Source: JBKEAJ01 sp047975005
GTDB taxonomy: Bacteria; Bacteroidota; Bacteroidia; Bacteroidales; Prolixibacteraceae
Length of the DNA stretch: 64,000 bases
Assembly: GCA_047975005.1 (NCBI GenBank)
Contig: JBKECW010000075.1
Span: forward strand, 1-64,000
Direction of reading: 5' to 3'
Of this stretch, positions 1-8,140 are shown in pieces. Within the stretch, counting starts at the first letter, position 1. The number at the start of each line of letters is the position of its first letter. The notes under the pieces are model-generated. The model was given only the letters and a program-made list of their open reading frames with translations, was not told where the DNA came from and ran no database searches. The position numbers and the translations under genes were made by a program.

Positions 1-222
1 AACATAGAAAGAGCTTTGGAGGAAGGCGAGGAGATAGGAATCAAGAAAGGCGAGAAGATTGGAATTGAGAAAGGCGAGAAGATTGGAATTGAAAAAGGCG
101 AGAAGAAGAAGGCAGAGCAGACAGCATTGCGCATGATAGCGAAAGGTTACGATAATGCCACAATACACGACCTGACAGGGCTCAGTATCAAGAAAATAGA
201 GAGATTGAGAAAAATGGGATAA
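1..222 (+). CDS. Rpn-family recombination-promoting nuclease / putative transposase, C-terminal end (partial)
   Basis: The gene enters from the left edge, so only the last 73 residues are seen. The visible part holds three and a half copies of an eight-residue repeat of the type GEKIGIEK, encoded by 24-bp tandem units at 25-96. It ends in a small helical tail (ALRMIAKGYDNATIHDLTGL) resembling a helix-turn-helix. Such charged, Gly-spaced repeats followed by this tail are typical of the C-terminus of Rpn (PD-(D/E)XK) proteins, which are abundant and variable in Bacteroidetes. The nuclease core lies outside the window, so the family call is inference from the tail. A TTG at 16 could be read as a start, but the frame is open back to base 1. 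Confidence 0.65.
   Translation, partial: NIERALEEGEEIGIKKGEKIGIEKGEKIGIEKGEKKKAEQTALRMIAKGYDNATIHDLTGLSIKKIERLRKMG
25..108 (+). repeat. 24-bp tandem repeat inside the Rpn-type gene
   Basis: Units start at 25, 49, 73 and (partial) 97. The second and third full units are nearly identical at DNA level. Because the unit is a multiple of three, copy-number change would lengthen or shorten the protein without breaking the frame. Confidence 0.85.
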
Positions 223-231
223 TGATAAATG

Positions 232-262
232 CAATGTTTAATTGTTGAATCGTTGAACTGTT
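232..262 (+). repeat. 31-bp interspersed repeat, copy 1 (7-bp internal period)
   Basis: This 31-nt stretch matches the reverse complement of 20811-20841 at 30 of 31 positions. It is built from imperfect GTTGAAT-like heptamers. Each copy lies upstream of a sulfatase gene (about 200 bp and 70 bp before the start codons). Confidence 0.8.
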
Positions 263-323
263 AAAAAAACGCTGTAGGCAGTAGACTTTAAGCGAGCAGC
301 CTTTATTTAGAAATACAAGAACA

Positions 324-397
324 TCATTGCGAGGAGCTGGCGGCGAAGCAATCTCCTGCAACAAAGAGCAGATTGCCACGCTACGCTCGCAATGACG
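324..397. repeat. Palindromic interspersed repeat (REP/BIME-like), full copy
   Basis: The ends TCATTGCGAG and CTCGCAATGA are inverted complements. A second, inner pair (GCAATCTC / AGATTGC) makes a nested imperfect hairpin about 74 nt long. The same 'CATTGCGAGGAGC' head recurs at 2032-2055. This class of palindrome is dispersed between genes in many bacteria. It carries no coding frame and sits in the gap between the Rpn tail and the sulfatase. Confidence 0.75.
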
Positions 398-460
398 GAT
401 GATTAAAAACAGCAAAAGCATAAAGCCTATAGCTTACAGCTTATTGCAAAATATAAACAC

Positions 461-1897
461 ATGAAAAATATTTTCACTTACATGGCAATATTTCTTGTCA
501 TAGCAGCGTGCTCAGGCAAGAAGAGTGCTGACAAGACACAAACAATCAGTACCAAGCCAAATATAATTTTCATCCTTGCCGACGACCTTGGCTACGGCGA
601 TTTGGGCTGCTATGGTCAGACAAAGATACAAACGCCTAATATAGACGCTCTTGCAAAAGAAGGTGTGCGTTTCACTCGCCACTACTCTGGCTCAACTGTC
701 TGTGCGCCCTCTCGCTGTGTGCTGATGACAGGACTGCATACGGGACATTCGTACATCAGAGGAAACCAAGAACATCAACCCGAAGGACAAGCTCCAATAC
801 CTGCCAACACCCTGACAATGGCAGAGATACTAAAGCAAAATGGATATACAACCGGGGCTTTCGGAAAATGGGGATTGGGCTATCCACGAAGCGAGGGAGA
901 CCCTAATAATCAGGGCTTTGACGAGTTTTATGGATATAACTGCCAACGAATAGGACATAACTACTACCCATACCACCTGTGGCACAACCAAGACTCAATA
1001 GTCCTTGAAGGCAATGAAGGCAAGGGCAAAGCTCAGTATGCTCCGGAATTAATAAACCGGCAAGCTGTAAAATTCATCGAAGATAACAAGGATAAACCTT
1101 TCTTTTTATACTACCCTACGATTATCCCTCACGCCGAGTTGTTTGCTCCCGAAAAGAACACAGCTAAGTACAGAGGAAAGCTAGACCCTGAGAAAAATTT
1201 TAAAGGAGTAGACGATGGACCACGATTTAAAAATGGCGGCTACGGCTCGCAAGCCGAATGTCATGCTGCATTTGCAGGTATGGTGGATTGCTTCGACGAA
1301 TATGTGGGCAACATCGTGAAGAAACTAGACGAACTGGGACTTAGAGAAAACACTATCATTTTTGTAACTTCCGACACCGGCGCACATCTCGAAGGCGGCG
1401 CAGACCCTGACTACTTCAATAGTACCGGCGGACTTAGAGGCTACAAAAGAGACCTATTTGAGGGCGGCATAAGAACACCGATGATTGTAAACTGCCCGGC
1501 AAAATTTAAAGCCGCTACAAGCAAACATATATCAGCATTTTGGGATATTCTGCCTACGGTTGCAGACATGACAAGTACAAAACTGGCTGCACAGACCGAC
1601 GGTATATCATTCCTGCCAATGCTCGAAGGACAGAGTGAGCAGAAGGAACATGATTACCTGTATTGGGAATTTCCGGTATTTGGCGGCAGAATTGCTGTGC
1701 TGAATGGCAATATGAAGTATATAAAATATGATGCTACTGACAAAGAGAAAGTAAAAGAAATGCTCTTCGACCTATCGAAAGACGAAGGCGAACAAAACGA
1801 CATTGCAAAAGACAATCCCGAGATAATGCAGAAAATGAGGGAGATGGCAAAAAATGCACACTCCAATTCGGAGATGTTTCCTCTTTTGAATCGTTGA
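461..1897 (+). CDS. Sulfatase (arylsulfatase family), lipoprotein
   Basis: A 478-residue alkaline-phosphatase-fold sulfatase that hydrolyses sulfate esters, presumably from glycans or small aryl sulfates outside the cytoplasm. The N-terminus is a lipoprotein signal with lipobox ending VIAAC (Cys17). The metal-binding start NIIFILADDLGYGDLG follows at 34-49. The modification motif C-A-P-S-R has Cys81, the residue converted to formylglycine in S1-type sulfatases. The C-terminal half keeps the expected TSDTGAH segment. No sulfatase-maturing enzyme is encoded nearby. Upstream are the 31-bp repeat and the palindromic repeat; downstream is a heptamer array, and I see no terminator. Substrate cannot be read from the sequence. 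Confidence 0.9.
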   Translation: MKNIFTYMAIFLVIAACSGKKSADKTQTISTKPNIIFILADDLGYGDLGCYGQTKIQTPNIDALAKEGVRFTRHYSGSTVCAPSRCVLMTGLHTGHSYIRGNQEHQPEGQAPIPANTLTMAEILKQNGYTTGAFGKWGLGYPRSEGDPNNQGFDEFYGYNCQRIGHNYYPYHLWHNQDSIVLEGNEGKGKAQYAPELINRQAVKFIEDNKDKPFFLYYPTIIPHAELFAPEKNTAKYRGKLDPEKNFKGVDDGPRFKNGGYGSQAECHAAFAGMVDCFDEYVGNIVKKLDELGLRENTIIFVTSDTGAHLEGGADPDYFNSTGGLRGYKRDLFEGGIRTPMIVNCPAKFKAATSKHISAFWDILPTVADMTSTKLAAQTDGISFLPMLEGQSEQKEHDYLYWEFPVFGGRIAVLNGNMKYIKYDATDKEKVKEMLFDLSKDEGEQNDIAKDNPEIMQKMREMAKNAHSNSEMFPLLNR

Positions 1898-1932
1898 TTT
1901 GTTTATTTGTTTATTTGTTTAGAGTTTAATTG

Positions 1933-1981
1933 TTTAGGGTTTAGGGTTTAGGGTTTAGGGTTTAGGGTTTAGGGTTTAGGG
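1933..1981 (+). repeat. TTTAGGG heptamer array, seven perfect copies
   Basis: Seven uninterrupted TTTAGGG units lie between the convergent sulfatase and DUF58 genes. They are preceded at about 1899-1932 by degenerate related heptads (TTTATTTG-like) and end in TTTAAAG. The unit equals the plant-type telomere repeat, but here it is simply an intergenic tandem repeat. Confidence 0.95.
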
Positions 1982-2031
1982 TTTAAAGATGCTATATGCC
2001 GTAGGCTATAGGCGAACGACCAATGCACGAA

Positions 2032-2055
2032 CGTCATTGCGAGGAGCTTGCGAGG
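2032..2055. repeat. Palindromic interspersed repeat, partial copy
   Basis: Bases from about 2032 reproduce the left arm of the 324-397 repeat (CGTCATTGCGAGGAGCTTGCGAG). The right arm is absent: the sequence runs straight into the stop codon of the DUF58 gene at 2059. It reads as a truncated copy. Confidence 0.6.
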
Positions 2056-2058
2056 TCT

Positions 2059-3459
2059 CTACAGTACTCCCCGAGCCTTTATCTCAAGGTATTTGTTGAG
2101 AGTATCGATAGACAGAGTCTCGGGACTCGACAGTATAGAGTTTATGCCATGTTTATTCAATTCTGAAATGATTTGTTGCTTTTCGTAGATAAACTGAGAG
2201 GCTATAACTTTATCGAAAACGCCTTTCACACTGTCAGCATCTTGCCGTGATAATCCATGCAACTCGGCATTCTTGAAAAAGATAAGCACCAACAGATGCT
2301 TCTTGTTAATGGCTCGCAAGTATGGCATCTGACGTCTTACAGAATCCAAACTCTCGAAGTTGGTGTATAAGAAAACCAAACTGCGCTGTTTTATCTTTTG
2401 CTGTAAACCGGCATACAAACGCCCGAAGTCCGACTCTTTGTAGTCGGTCTTGATGCTGTACAGAGCTTCGAGTATTTTACTGATATGCAAACTCCGATTA
2501 TCGGCAGGCACAATATCTTCTACACCGCGCGAAAATGTGCATAAACCCGCCTTGTCATGTTTGTCAATACAGGCTTTGCTAATAACTAGCGAGGTGTTGA
2601 TGGCATAATCCATTAAAGTCATCCCCTTGAATGGCATTTTCATAACACGTCCCTTGTCTATCAAAGTATAGATATGCTGCGACTGCGTATCCTCATACTG
2701 ATTGGTCATCAATGCCCCCCTCTTGGCTGTTGCTTTCCAATTTATATCCTTAATATTGTCGCCTTTGACATATTCTTTTATCTGCTCAAACTCCATAGTA
2801 TGCCCAATACGCCGCACCCGCTTAATACTTTCGTTTATATTGGAATATACGAAGTTCTTAATGCTGTGCTTTTTCATCTGAATGATTGAAGGATAGACCT
2901 TTACCGTAAATGGCTTTCCTCCCTTTTTATACTCATTGGCATTTAACCTATAACGCCGTGATGCCAACTTCAGAATCGACGAAACATAAACGTTGGTATA
3001 TCCAAAGTAATATACACCTCTGTCGGTAGGACGAATACTGTAGGCAAGTGTGGTATGTGCATTGGGCAACAAAGATGCCTGCATCGAGAAGTTTCGCTCT
3101 TGAAACTGGAAGGGCAACTCCTCAACAACTCTGATATTTATCGGAATGGTTGCATTGTTGCTAATTAGCAGACTCACCTTATTGTCGTCGCCAAGCGATA
3201 GTTTCTTTTCGATTATACGCTGACATGAAACCGTATTTTTGGAGGCAAACAGCAAGACAATATCGAAAACTAATGCCATGCCCAAGACTGCAAGCAGGAT
3301 TGTGGGTATAGGATGAATTATGGGATATAGAAATTCTAAAATATAAAATACAACAACAATGGCAACTCCATAAAACAACTCATTGTTGATATACAAAGCC
3401 CATGCTACTTTGCTCTTTACTTGTGCAAAGCTTGTTGTACTATTTGTTTTTTTTGCCAT
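2059..3459 (-). CDS. DUF58 domain-containing protein
   Basis: A 466-residue membrane-anchored protein with two hydrophobic segments (about 29-49 and 51-72), a beta-rich middle, and the DUF58 core around 223-250 (EYVKGDNIKDINWKATAKRG). A von Willebrand A-like domain follows. Where a metal-binding DxSxS would be expected, the text reads LIDKGR, as is common in Bacteroidetes members, so the metal site is probably lost. The gene is last in the minus-strand operon, 6 bp after the MoxR gene. MoxR AAA+ ATPases usually act with such vWA-like partners on envelope or complex maturation. The precise target here is unknown. Confidence 0.88.
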   Translation of the reverse strand: MAKKTNSTTSFAQVKSKVAWALYINNELFYGVAIVVVFYILEFLYPIIHPIPTILLAVLGMALVFDIVLLFASKNTVSCQRIIEKKLSLGDDNKVSLLISNNATIPINIRVVEELPFQFQERNFSMQASLLPNAHTTLAYSIRPTDRGVYYFGYTNVYVSSILKLASRRYRLNANEYKKGGKPFTVKVYPSIIQMKKHSIKNFVYSNINESIKRVRRIGHTMEFEQIKEYVKGDNIKDINWKATAKRGALMTNQYEDTQSQHIYTLIDKGRVMKMPFKGMTLMDYAINTSLVISKACIDKHDKAGLCTFSRGVEDIVPADNRSLHISKILEALYSIKTDYKESDFGRLYAGLQQKIKQRSLVFLYTNFESLDSVRRQMPYLRAINKKHLLVLIFFKNAELHGLSRQDADSVKGVFDKVIASQFIYEKQQIISELNKHGINSILSSPETLSIDTLNKYLEIKARGVL

Positions 3460-3465
3460 ACAGTT

Positions 3466-4497
3466 CTATCTAGGAACTTCCACGCTTTTTATTATTTGTT
3501 CTACCACCTGCTTTGTTGTAAAGCCTTCCATCTCTCTCTCGGGAGTGAGTATAACACGATGATTGAGTACCGAATAGGCAATGAAATCAACATCCTCGGG
3601 CATCACAAAATCACGCCCCCGTATAGCCGCATAAGCCTTTGAGGCATTGAGCATAGCAATAGACGCTCGTGGCGATGCTCCCAAGTATAGATAGGGGTTG
3701 TTGCGAGTATTGGCAACTATCTCGGCAATGTATCTAAGCAAACTATCTTCGATTACAACATCCTTTATAATAGCCTGACACCTAATCAGTTGCTCTTTAG
3801 TTATCACTACATTGACCGTTTCTATCTTAGAGCCTCGATACTTGTTTTCTCTTTTTAGTATCTCCACCTCGTCGTTCAACTCCGGATAAGGTATTTCAAT
3901 TTTGAATAAAAACCTGTCGAGCTGCGCCTCCGGGAGTTTGTATGTCCCCTCCTGCTCGATGGGATTTTGTGTTGCCAACACAATATATGGAGCTTCCATC
4001 TGATAGCGAGTGCCGTCGATTGTTGCCTGTCGTTCTTCCATTACCTCAAAGAGTGCTGCCTGTGTTTTTGCAGGGGCTCTGTTTATCTCGTCGGTCAGAA
4101 CAATATTGGAAAATACCGGACCGGGCATAAACTCAAATTCCGAACTCTTCATGTTGAATACAGATGTTCCAAGTACATCCGAAGGCATCAAATCGGGGGT
4201 GAACTGCAAACGTTTGAAGTCGGCAGATATACAACGTGCCAAAAGCCTTGCCGTGATGGTCTTTGCCACACCAGGAGCACCCTCCAACAATACATGACCA
4301 TCGGCTAATATTGCAGTGAGTAGCAAGTCTATCATTTTCGACTGTCCGACAATTACTTTCCCTACCTCACTCTTTATAAGATGGATATTGTTTTTCAACT
4401 CTTCTAGTTCTGCCCTGTTTTGAAATGTCGGCAAAACTCCGCTATCCTCCTGTATATGAGGCACAGCATGCTCTTGTGTGTAATTATTATCTTCCAT
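3466..4497 (-). CDS. MoxR family AAA+ ATPase
   Basis: A 343-residue ATPase of the MoxR branch. Walker A is GAPGVAKT at 73-80, Walker B is IVLTDEIN at about 132-139 followed by RAPAKTQAALFEVMEE, and the sensor region ATQNPIEQEGTYKLPEAQLDRF is intact. The start codon overlaps the stop of the upstream DUF4350 gene by 11 bp, so the two are translationally linked. MoxR proteins act as chaperone-like ATPases with vWA-containing partners, which fits the neighbouring DUF58 gene. Target and signal are not evident. Confidence 0.93.
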   Translation of the reverse strand: MEDNNYTQEHAVPHIQEDSGVLPTFQNRAELEELKNNIHLIKSEVGKVIVGQSKMIDLLLTAILADGHVLLEGAPGVAKTITARLLARCISADFKRLQFTPDLMPSDVLGTSVFNMKSSEFEFMPGPVFSNIVLTDEINRAPAKTQAALFEVMEERQATIDGTRYQMEAPYIVLATQNPIEQEGTYKLPEAQLDRFLFKIEIPYPELNDEVEILKRENKYRGSKIETVNVVITKEQLIRCQAIIKDVVIEDSLLRYIAEIVANTRNNPYLYLGASPRASIAMLNASKAYAAIRGRDFVMPEDVDFIAYSVLNHRVILTPEREMEGFTTKQVVEQIIKSVEVPR

Positions 4498-5635
4498 AAG
4501 GTATGTTTTTATAAAAATTTTCGATTTTTGAGTTCAATGTGATGAGTCCATGTTCATCGATATAATCTCCGTCGACAACACGCCTGACACTATTAATCAA
4601 ACTTGTTATGTCATCTATATCCATTCCGGTTTTCATCGACAGCTCATTGATAAATTTATCATCCAAGTCAGAAGTATTGAGAAATAATTTCGTCCTTATA
4701 AACTCTAACAGGTACTTGACTTCTTTCTTGGCTATCAGCTCATAATTGTCTTTAGATTTTAAAAGATACAACTTGCTCACACTATCAACAAATTCCACCG
4801 TTCTGTTCAGCAATGGTCTGACTATTGGGACAATACGTTGCTTTCGCCGTGCGTTGAATATTACAAATATTAGTAGTGCTACCAATATCAAATGCCAAGC
4901 ATTCCTTAGTGGCGGATTATCCATAATGAAGGATAGAGCTTGATTCTTAGGTCTCGGAGTTTCATAATCGTATTTAGGGTCAAACTCGTAGACCTTGCCA
5001 TTCGGAATAACTGAAAGCATCTTATTTAAATACGGCAGGTTATGGCTATTCATAAATTTCTCGTTTTGCAGAACCTCCTGATATAAATGTAGGTAAAGCC
5101 TACCTTTCCCATAAGGAATACATATAAAATTGACATACGCTGTTTTGCCATTTTGCATATACCCAAGCACCTCTGCATTGTCGGGACGCAGCCCAAAGTA
5201 TCTGACATACGAAATATTGGAGAAAACACAAGATGTTAAGTCGTCATCGTTCAACACAAATTCAACATTATCTATATTTTGATACTTCTCAATACAATGT
5301 ACATCCATATAATCATAGGTAATACTGAAACCATCGTCGAAAATCAGTACATCATGACCATTCTGAATATAATTAAATAACACAGATATAGAGGAATCGC
5401 TCATGTAAACCGTTTTGCTCCCATTTATTAACAAAGAGCTAGGCTTCGACTCATCCAAAAAATCTTCGTGCTTATTCGCATATTTATACAAAGGCGTGTG
5501 GACGACTTCCCTGTCGGAATACCATTTGTCCTTGTTGTTATCGAATATTTTATAGCCACGAGGGTCTACTTCATTGCAAGCCGCAAGACCTACTATTGCA
5601 AATATTATTAGCGATATGTTTATTGGCAGCCTCAT
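4487..5635 (-). CDS. DUF4350-type lipoprotein of the MoxR cluster
   Basis: A 382-residue protein starting MRLPINIS. This start is chosen because its ATG forms an ATGA overlap with the DUF4129 stop codon and gives a clean lipoprotein signal (lipobox GLAAC); the frame is open further upstream but that extension lacks a signal. The middle, about residues 40-240, resembles the DUF4350 fold (a GATase-like domain seen in MoxR/DUF58 clusters). A transmembrane segment follows (AWHLILVALLIFVIFNARRK), and then a helical cytoplasmic tail of about 110 residues. The family name is by context and pattern. No catalytic function is claimed. Confidence 0.72.
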   Translation of the reverse strand: MRLPINISLIIFAIVGLAACNEVDPRGYKIFDNNKDKWYSDREVVHTPLYKYANKHEDFLDESKPSSLLINGSKTVYMSDSSISVLFNYIQNGHDVLIFDDGFSITYDYMDVHCIEKYQNIDNVEFVLNDDDLTSCVFSNISYVRYFGLRPDNAEVLGYMQNGKTAYVNFICIPYGKGRLYLHLYQEVLQNEKFMNSHNLPYLNKMLSVIPNGKVYEFDPKYDYETPRPKNQALSFIMDNPPLRNAWHLILVALLIFVIFNARRKQRIVPIVRPLLNRTVEFVDSVSKLYLLKSKDNYELIAKKEVKYLLEFIRTKLFLNTSDLDDKFINELSMKTGMDIDDITSLINSVRRVVDGDYIDEHGLITLNSKIENFYKNIPYGR

Positions 5636-6390
5636 CTGATGGTCGAGTAAAGTCGTTTGTAAAATGAGGACACCGATTGATATTCCTGCTCCTGTATGTT
5701 GTTTTCGCCATACCAAATATACTCGTATAGATGCAATGCCGTCTCAAAGCCTTTCTGCATCTTGCCGTCGCTTATTTCGTAGTAGTAATCAATATTCTTC
5801 TTTGTGTCGTCGGCAATAATAAGCGACCTTGCATCTAGCTTTTGCAACAACAATAAATACAGATAACGCACCGCTACCCGAAATTCCTTAACACCCTCAT
5901 ATTTAGACACCAACGCCTCAATGTCTGATAGTTTAATATCTACATCCTCACCTTCGTCGTCGAGATAATTTAACTTCTTGGCTGCCCTACTTGCTCGTCT
6001 AAATCGGAATCCCTTTCCTGCAACATAATATGCTATAATGGCTACAAATATAATTATGAAGATATAATAGTAGTTTCTAAAAAATTGAAATACTCCATCA
6101 ATGAAATCACGAAGAAAAGTAGACTGTGCTTTCGACAGACGACGATTTTCTTTCTTTTTGTACTTCTTGATATCGTCTTCGCAGACACCACGACAATCTT
6201 GCTGCGAAAATGTCTCGCCGGGGACAAAACTGCCTATAGTATCGGAATTTGACATGCTTGCCGGCTCTTCCTCTCTGCTCATAAGACTATGAAGAATGGA
6301 GTCTACATCTTGACCATAGCCTTGCTTTGCCCCAACAAAACAGACAGCACAGACAAATATTAATATTTTAAAGTAGAATTTCCTAAGCAT
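5632..6390 (-). CDS. DUF4129 domain-containing membrane protein
   Basis: 252 residues. A signal peptide (cleavage near GYGQ) is followed by a short periplasmic part with several Ser/Glu, one transmembrane helix (YYYIFIIIFVAIIAYYVAG, about 107-126) and a cytoplasmic C-terminal domain. That domain contains the DUF4129 pattern (RVAVRYLYLLLLQKLDARSL). It sits between SpoIIM (8-bp overlap upstream) and the DUF4350 gene (4-bp ATGA overlap downstream). In actinobacteria and Bacteroidetes DUF4129 proteins recur in MoxR/DUF58 loci; their role is unknown. Confidence 0.8.
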   Translation of the reverse strand: MLRKFYFKILIFVCAVCFVGAKQGYGQDVDSILHSLMSREEEPASMSNSDTIGSFVPGETFSQQDCRGVCEDDIKKYKKKENRRLSKAQSTFLRDFIDGVFQFFRNYYYIFIIIFVAIIAYYVAGKGFRFRRASRAAKKLNYLDDEGEDVDIKLSDIEALVSKYEGVKEFRVAVRYLYLLLLQKLDARSLIIADDTKKNIDYYYEISDGKMQKGFETALHLYEYIWYGENNIQEQEYQSVSSFYKRLYSTIR

Positions 6391-7345
6391 TCAATCTGCG
6401 ATTTAGTTGTAAAGGATAAATCAGATAATAATATGATATACCTAGCAAGAGAATGAATATGAACAAGGCACACAAGAACCCGGGCATATAGTTGGCATAT
6501 TGAGTAATGTAGCCCTCCAACAATGCTGCCAACACAAAAAATGGAACTATGGTCAGCATTATCTTGACTCCGTCGCGTCCGCCTTTTTTGAATGATTCGA
6601 ACCTCGAATAAGACCCGGGAAACAATACACTGCACCCCAATATTAGACCCGCACCTCCTGAAATAATGATACTAAAAATCTCTATGGAGCCGTGTATCCA
6701 AATGGCTTTCATGCTGTCCAACAAAACACCTTCCTGATAAAACATGTATTGGAAGGTCCCCAACATAACTCCATTTTGAAGTAGCATATACAAGGTCAAC
6801 ACTCCTCCAAAAACACCATAAATAAAGCATCGCAAGGCTATCCTCGTATTGTGCAGGGTAAAGCCCAAGAAATTGCCGGTCTCCCCACCCTCAGAGTAAA
6901 CAGCTGTCGGATTGCCATTTGCTATATTCTCCCTAGTCATCGACACATAGCCCTCGCCAAGTATCTTTGCCGTAAAGTCAGGCTCATATATCGTAGAAAC
7001 CACTCCTGTGAGAACGAAAAAGAAAAATACCGCAAAAGCAGTGTAAAAAAACATACGCCTCTCGTAGAATATCATAGGCGCTTCCGTGAAGAAAAAATCT
7101 AAAATCCCCTTTCGTTGACCTTTGTTTTTGTTGTATATTATTTTGTAGAGATTGGCAGCTATATTGTTAAGGTAGCCGTTCAGTTTGCTCTTAGGGTAAT
7201 ATGTTTGAGAGTAAGCAGAATCATTCATTATACTAGTGTACACTTCCACGAGTTTATCGGAGTCGTAGCGATGTTTGTTTTTGATTATATTTTCAAACTC
7301 CGCCCATTTTTCTTTATTTTGCTCTATGAATGCAATTTCTCTCAT
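6383..7345 (-). CDS. Stage II sporulation protein M (SpoIIM) family membrane protein
   Basis: 320 residues beginning MREIAFIEQNKEKW, a start typical of the non-sporulating SpoIIM family. A soluble N-terminal part of about 90 residues is followed by about five or six transmembrane helices, with the conserved IHGSIEIFSIIISGGAG segment in the fourth. SpoIIM of Bacillus helps engulfment by peptidoglycan remodelling. In Bacteroidetes the family occurs in the MoxR-DUF58 cluster with an RDD protein, where its role is unproved. It is the first gene of the minus-strand operon. Its ATG is immediately beside a -7-like element at 7353-7360, which would give a nearly leaderless message. Confidence 0.88.
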   Translation of the reverse strand: MREIAFIEQNKEKWAEFENIIKNKHRYDSDKLVEVYTSIMNDSAYSQTYYPKSKLNGYLNNIAANLYKIIYNKNKGQRKGILDFFFTEAPMIFYERRMFFYTAFAVFFFFVLTGVVSTIYEPDFTAKILGEGYVSMTRENIANGNPTAVYSEGGETGNFLGFTLHNTRIALRCFIYGVFGGVLTLYMLLQNGVMLGTFQYMFYQEGVLLDSMKAIWIHGSIEIFSIIISGGAGLILGCSVLFPGSYSRFESFKKGGRDGVKIMLTIVPFFVLAALLEGYITQYANYMPGFLCALFIFILLLGISYYYLIYPLQLNRRLNA

Positions 7346-7352
7346 ATCTTTG
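7345..7352 (+). promoter_or_regulatory. -7 element for the RDD gene, back-to-back with a minus-strand -7
   Basis: TATCTTTG fits TAnnTTTG and lies 22 bp before the RDD start codon. A TTG at 7319-7321 could serve as the -33 with a 23-bp spacer, longer than the usual 19-20. Confidence 0.55.
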
Positions 7353-7360
7353 CAAACATA
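7353..7360 (-). promoter_or_regulatory. -7 element candidate for the SpoIIM operon
   Basis: On the minus strand the bases read TATGTTTG and directly abut the plus-strand TATCTTTG, forming a near-palindrome centred on TTTGCAAA. Transcription would begin at or next to the SpoIIM ATG (7345). No -33 TTG is seen at the normal distance, so this is weaker than its partner. Confidence 0.4.
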
Positions 7361-7374
7361 ATGAAAAATATATT

Positions 7375-8130
7375 ATGCAGAAAATAGAAATATCGACAGC
7401 CCAAAATGTAAGTATATGGATGCCACATGCAGGCATAGGAAGACGATTTGTCGCATTCTTGTTGGATTGGGTAGTGAAAATATTATACTTCATAGTAATA
7501 TTGTTCGCATGGGACAAATTATTTTTTCGTACCAACTTCGACCTGTTCGATTTTGAAATGAACACTACCTACATGGTGGTTTACACAAGTTTTTTTATAC
7601 CGATAACCTTCTACACTCTTCTGTCTGAATACTTTATGAGCGGAACGACAATAGGTAAATTAATAATGGGAATAAAAGTTGTAAAAATCAACGGCTTTGA
7701 AGCAAGGTTTCACGATTACTTTATGCGATGGATTTTTATGCTTATAGACGTGTATATATATGGAATCATAGGCATTGTCTCGGTGGCAAGTAGCAAAAAA
7801 GGACAACGACTCGGCGATAAAGTTGCAGGAACCTGCGTGATATGGTTGAGAGAAAAATCAGACCTCAGCAAAACAATACTAACAGAACTCACTCAAGGAT
7901 ACAAGCCTGTATATCACTCTGTTATAAACCTATCCGACAACGACATGAGGATTATCAAAGAAAACATGGAGAAACTAGAGAAAAAATACAACCAAAAACT
8001 AATGAAAATCTTGTGCGACAAGGTTATTGACGTGATGGGCGAGACTCCAAAGAATGGAGTTGCCGACCTGAATTTCCTTAAAACCATCATTAAAGACTAC
8101 AACTACCTAACCCGCGATAGTGCTGCGTAG
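7375..8130 (+). CDS. RDD family membrane protein
   Basis: 251 residues from the ATG at 7375. The in-frame extension to 7330 is rejected because it would cross the promoter and the divergent SpoIIM start. The RDD domain is recognised by the Arg in GIGRRFVAFLLDWVVK and by the paired transmembrane helices that follow, with a re-entrant helical pair at about 118-145 and GQRLGDKVAGTCVIW. A charged, coiled-coil-prone tail of about 95 residues follows. RDD proteins are small integral membrane proteins, some linked to ion or solute transport. Here it stands divergent from SpoIIM, the usual partner in this cluster. Confidence 0.88.
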   Translation: MQKIEISTAQNVSIWMPHAGIGRRFVAFLLDWVVKILYFIVILFAWDKLFFRTNFDLFDFEMNTTYMVVYTSFFIPITFYTLLSEYFMSGTTIGKLIMGIKVVKINGFEARFHDYFMRWIFMLIDVYIYGIIGIVSVASSKKGQRLGDKVAGTCVIWLREKSDLSKTILTELTQGYKPVYHSVINLSDNDMRIIKENMEKLEKKYNQKLMKILCDKVIDVMGETPKNGVADLNFLKTIIKDYNYLTRDSAA

Positions 8131-8140
8131 TTCAGTCGAG

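Noticed and set aside
1933..1981. A true telomere or linear replicon end
   Set aside because: Ordinary genes continue on both sides and the array is only seven units; it is an internal tandem repeat.
4010..4297. Plus-strand frames inside the MoxR gene
   Set aside because: They are antisense shadows of a clearly coding ATPase with intact motifs.
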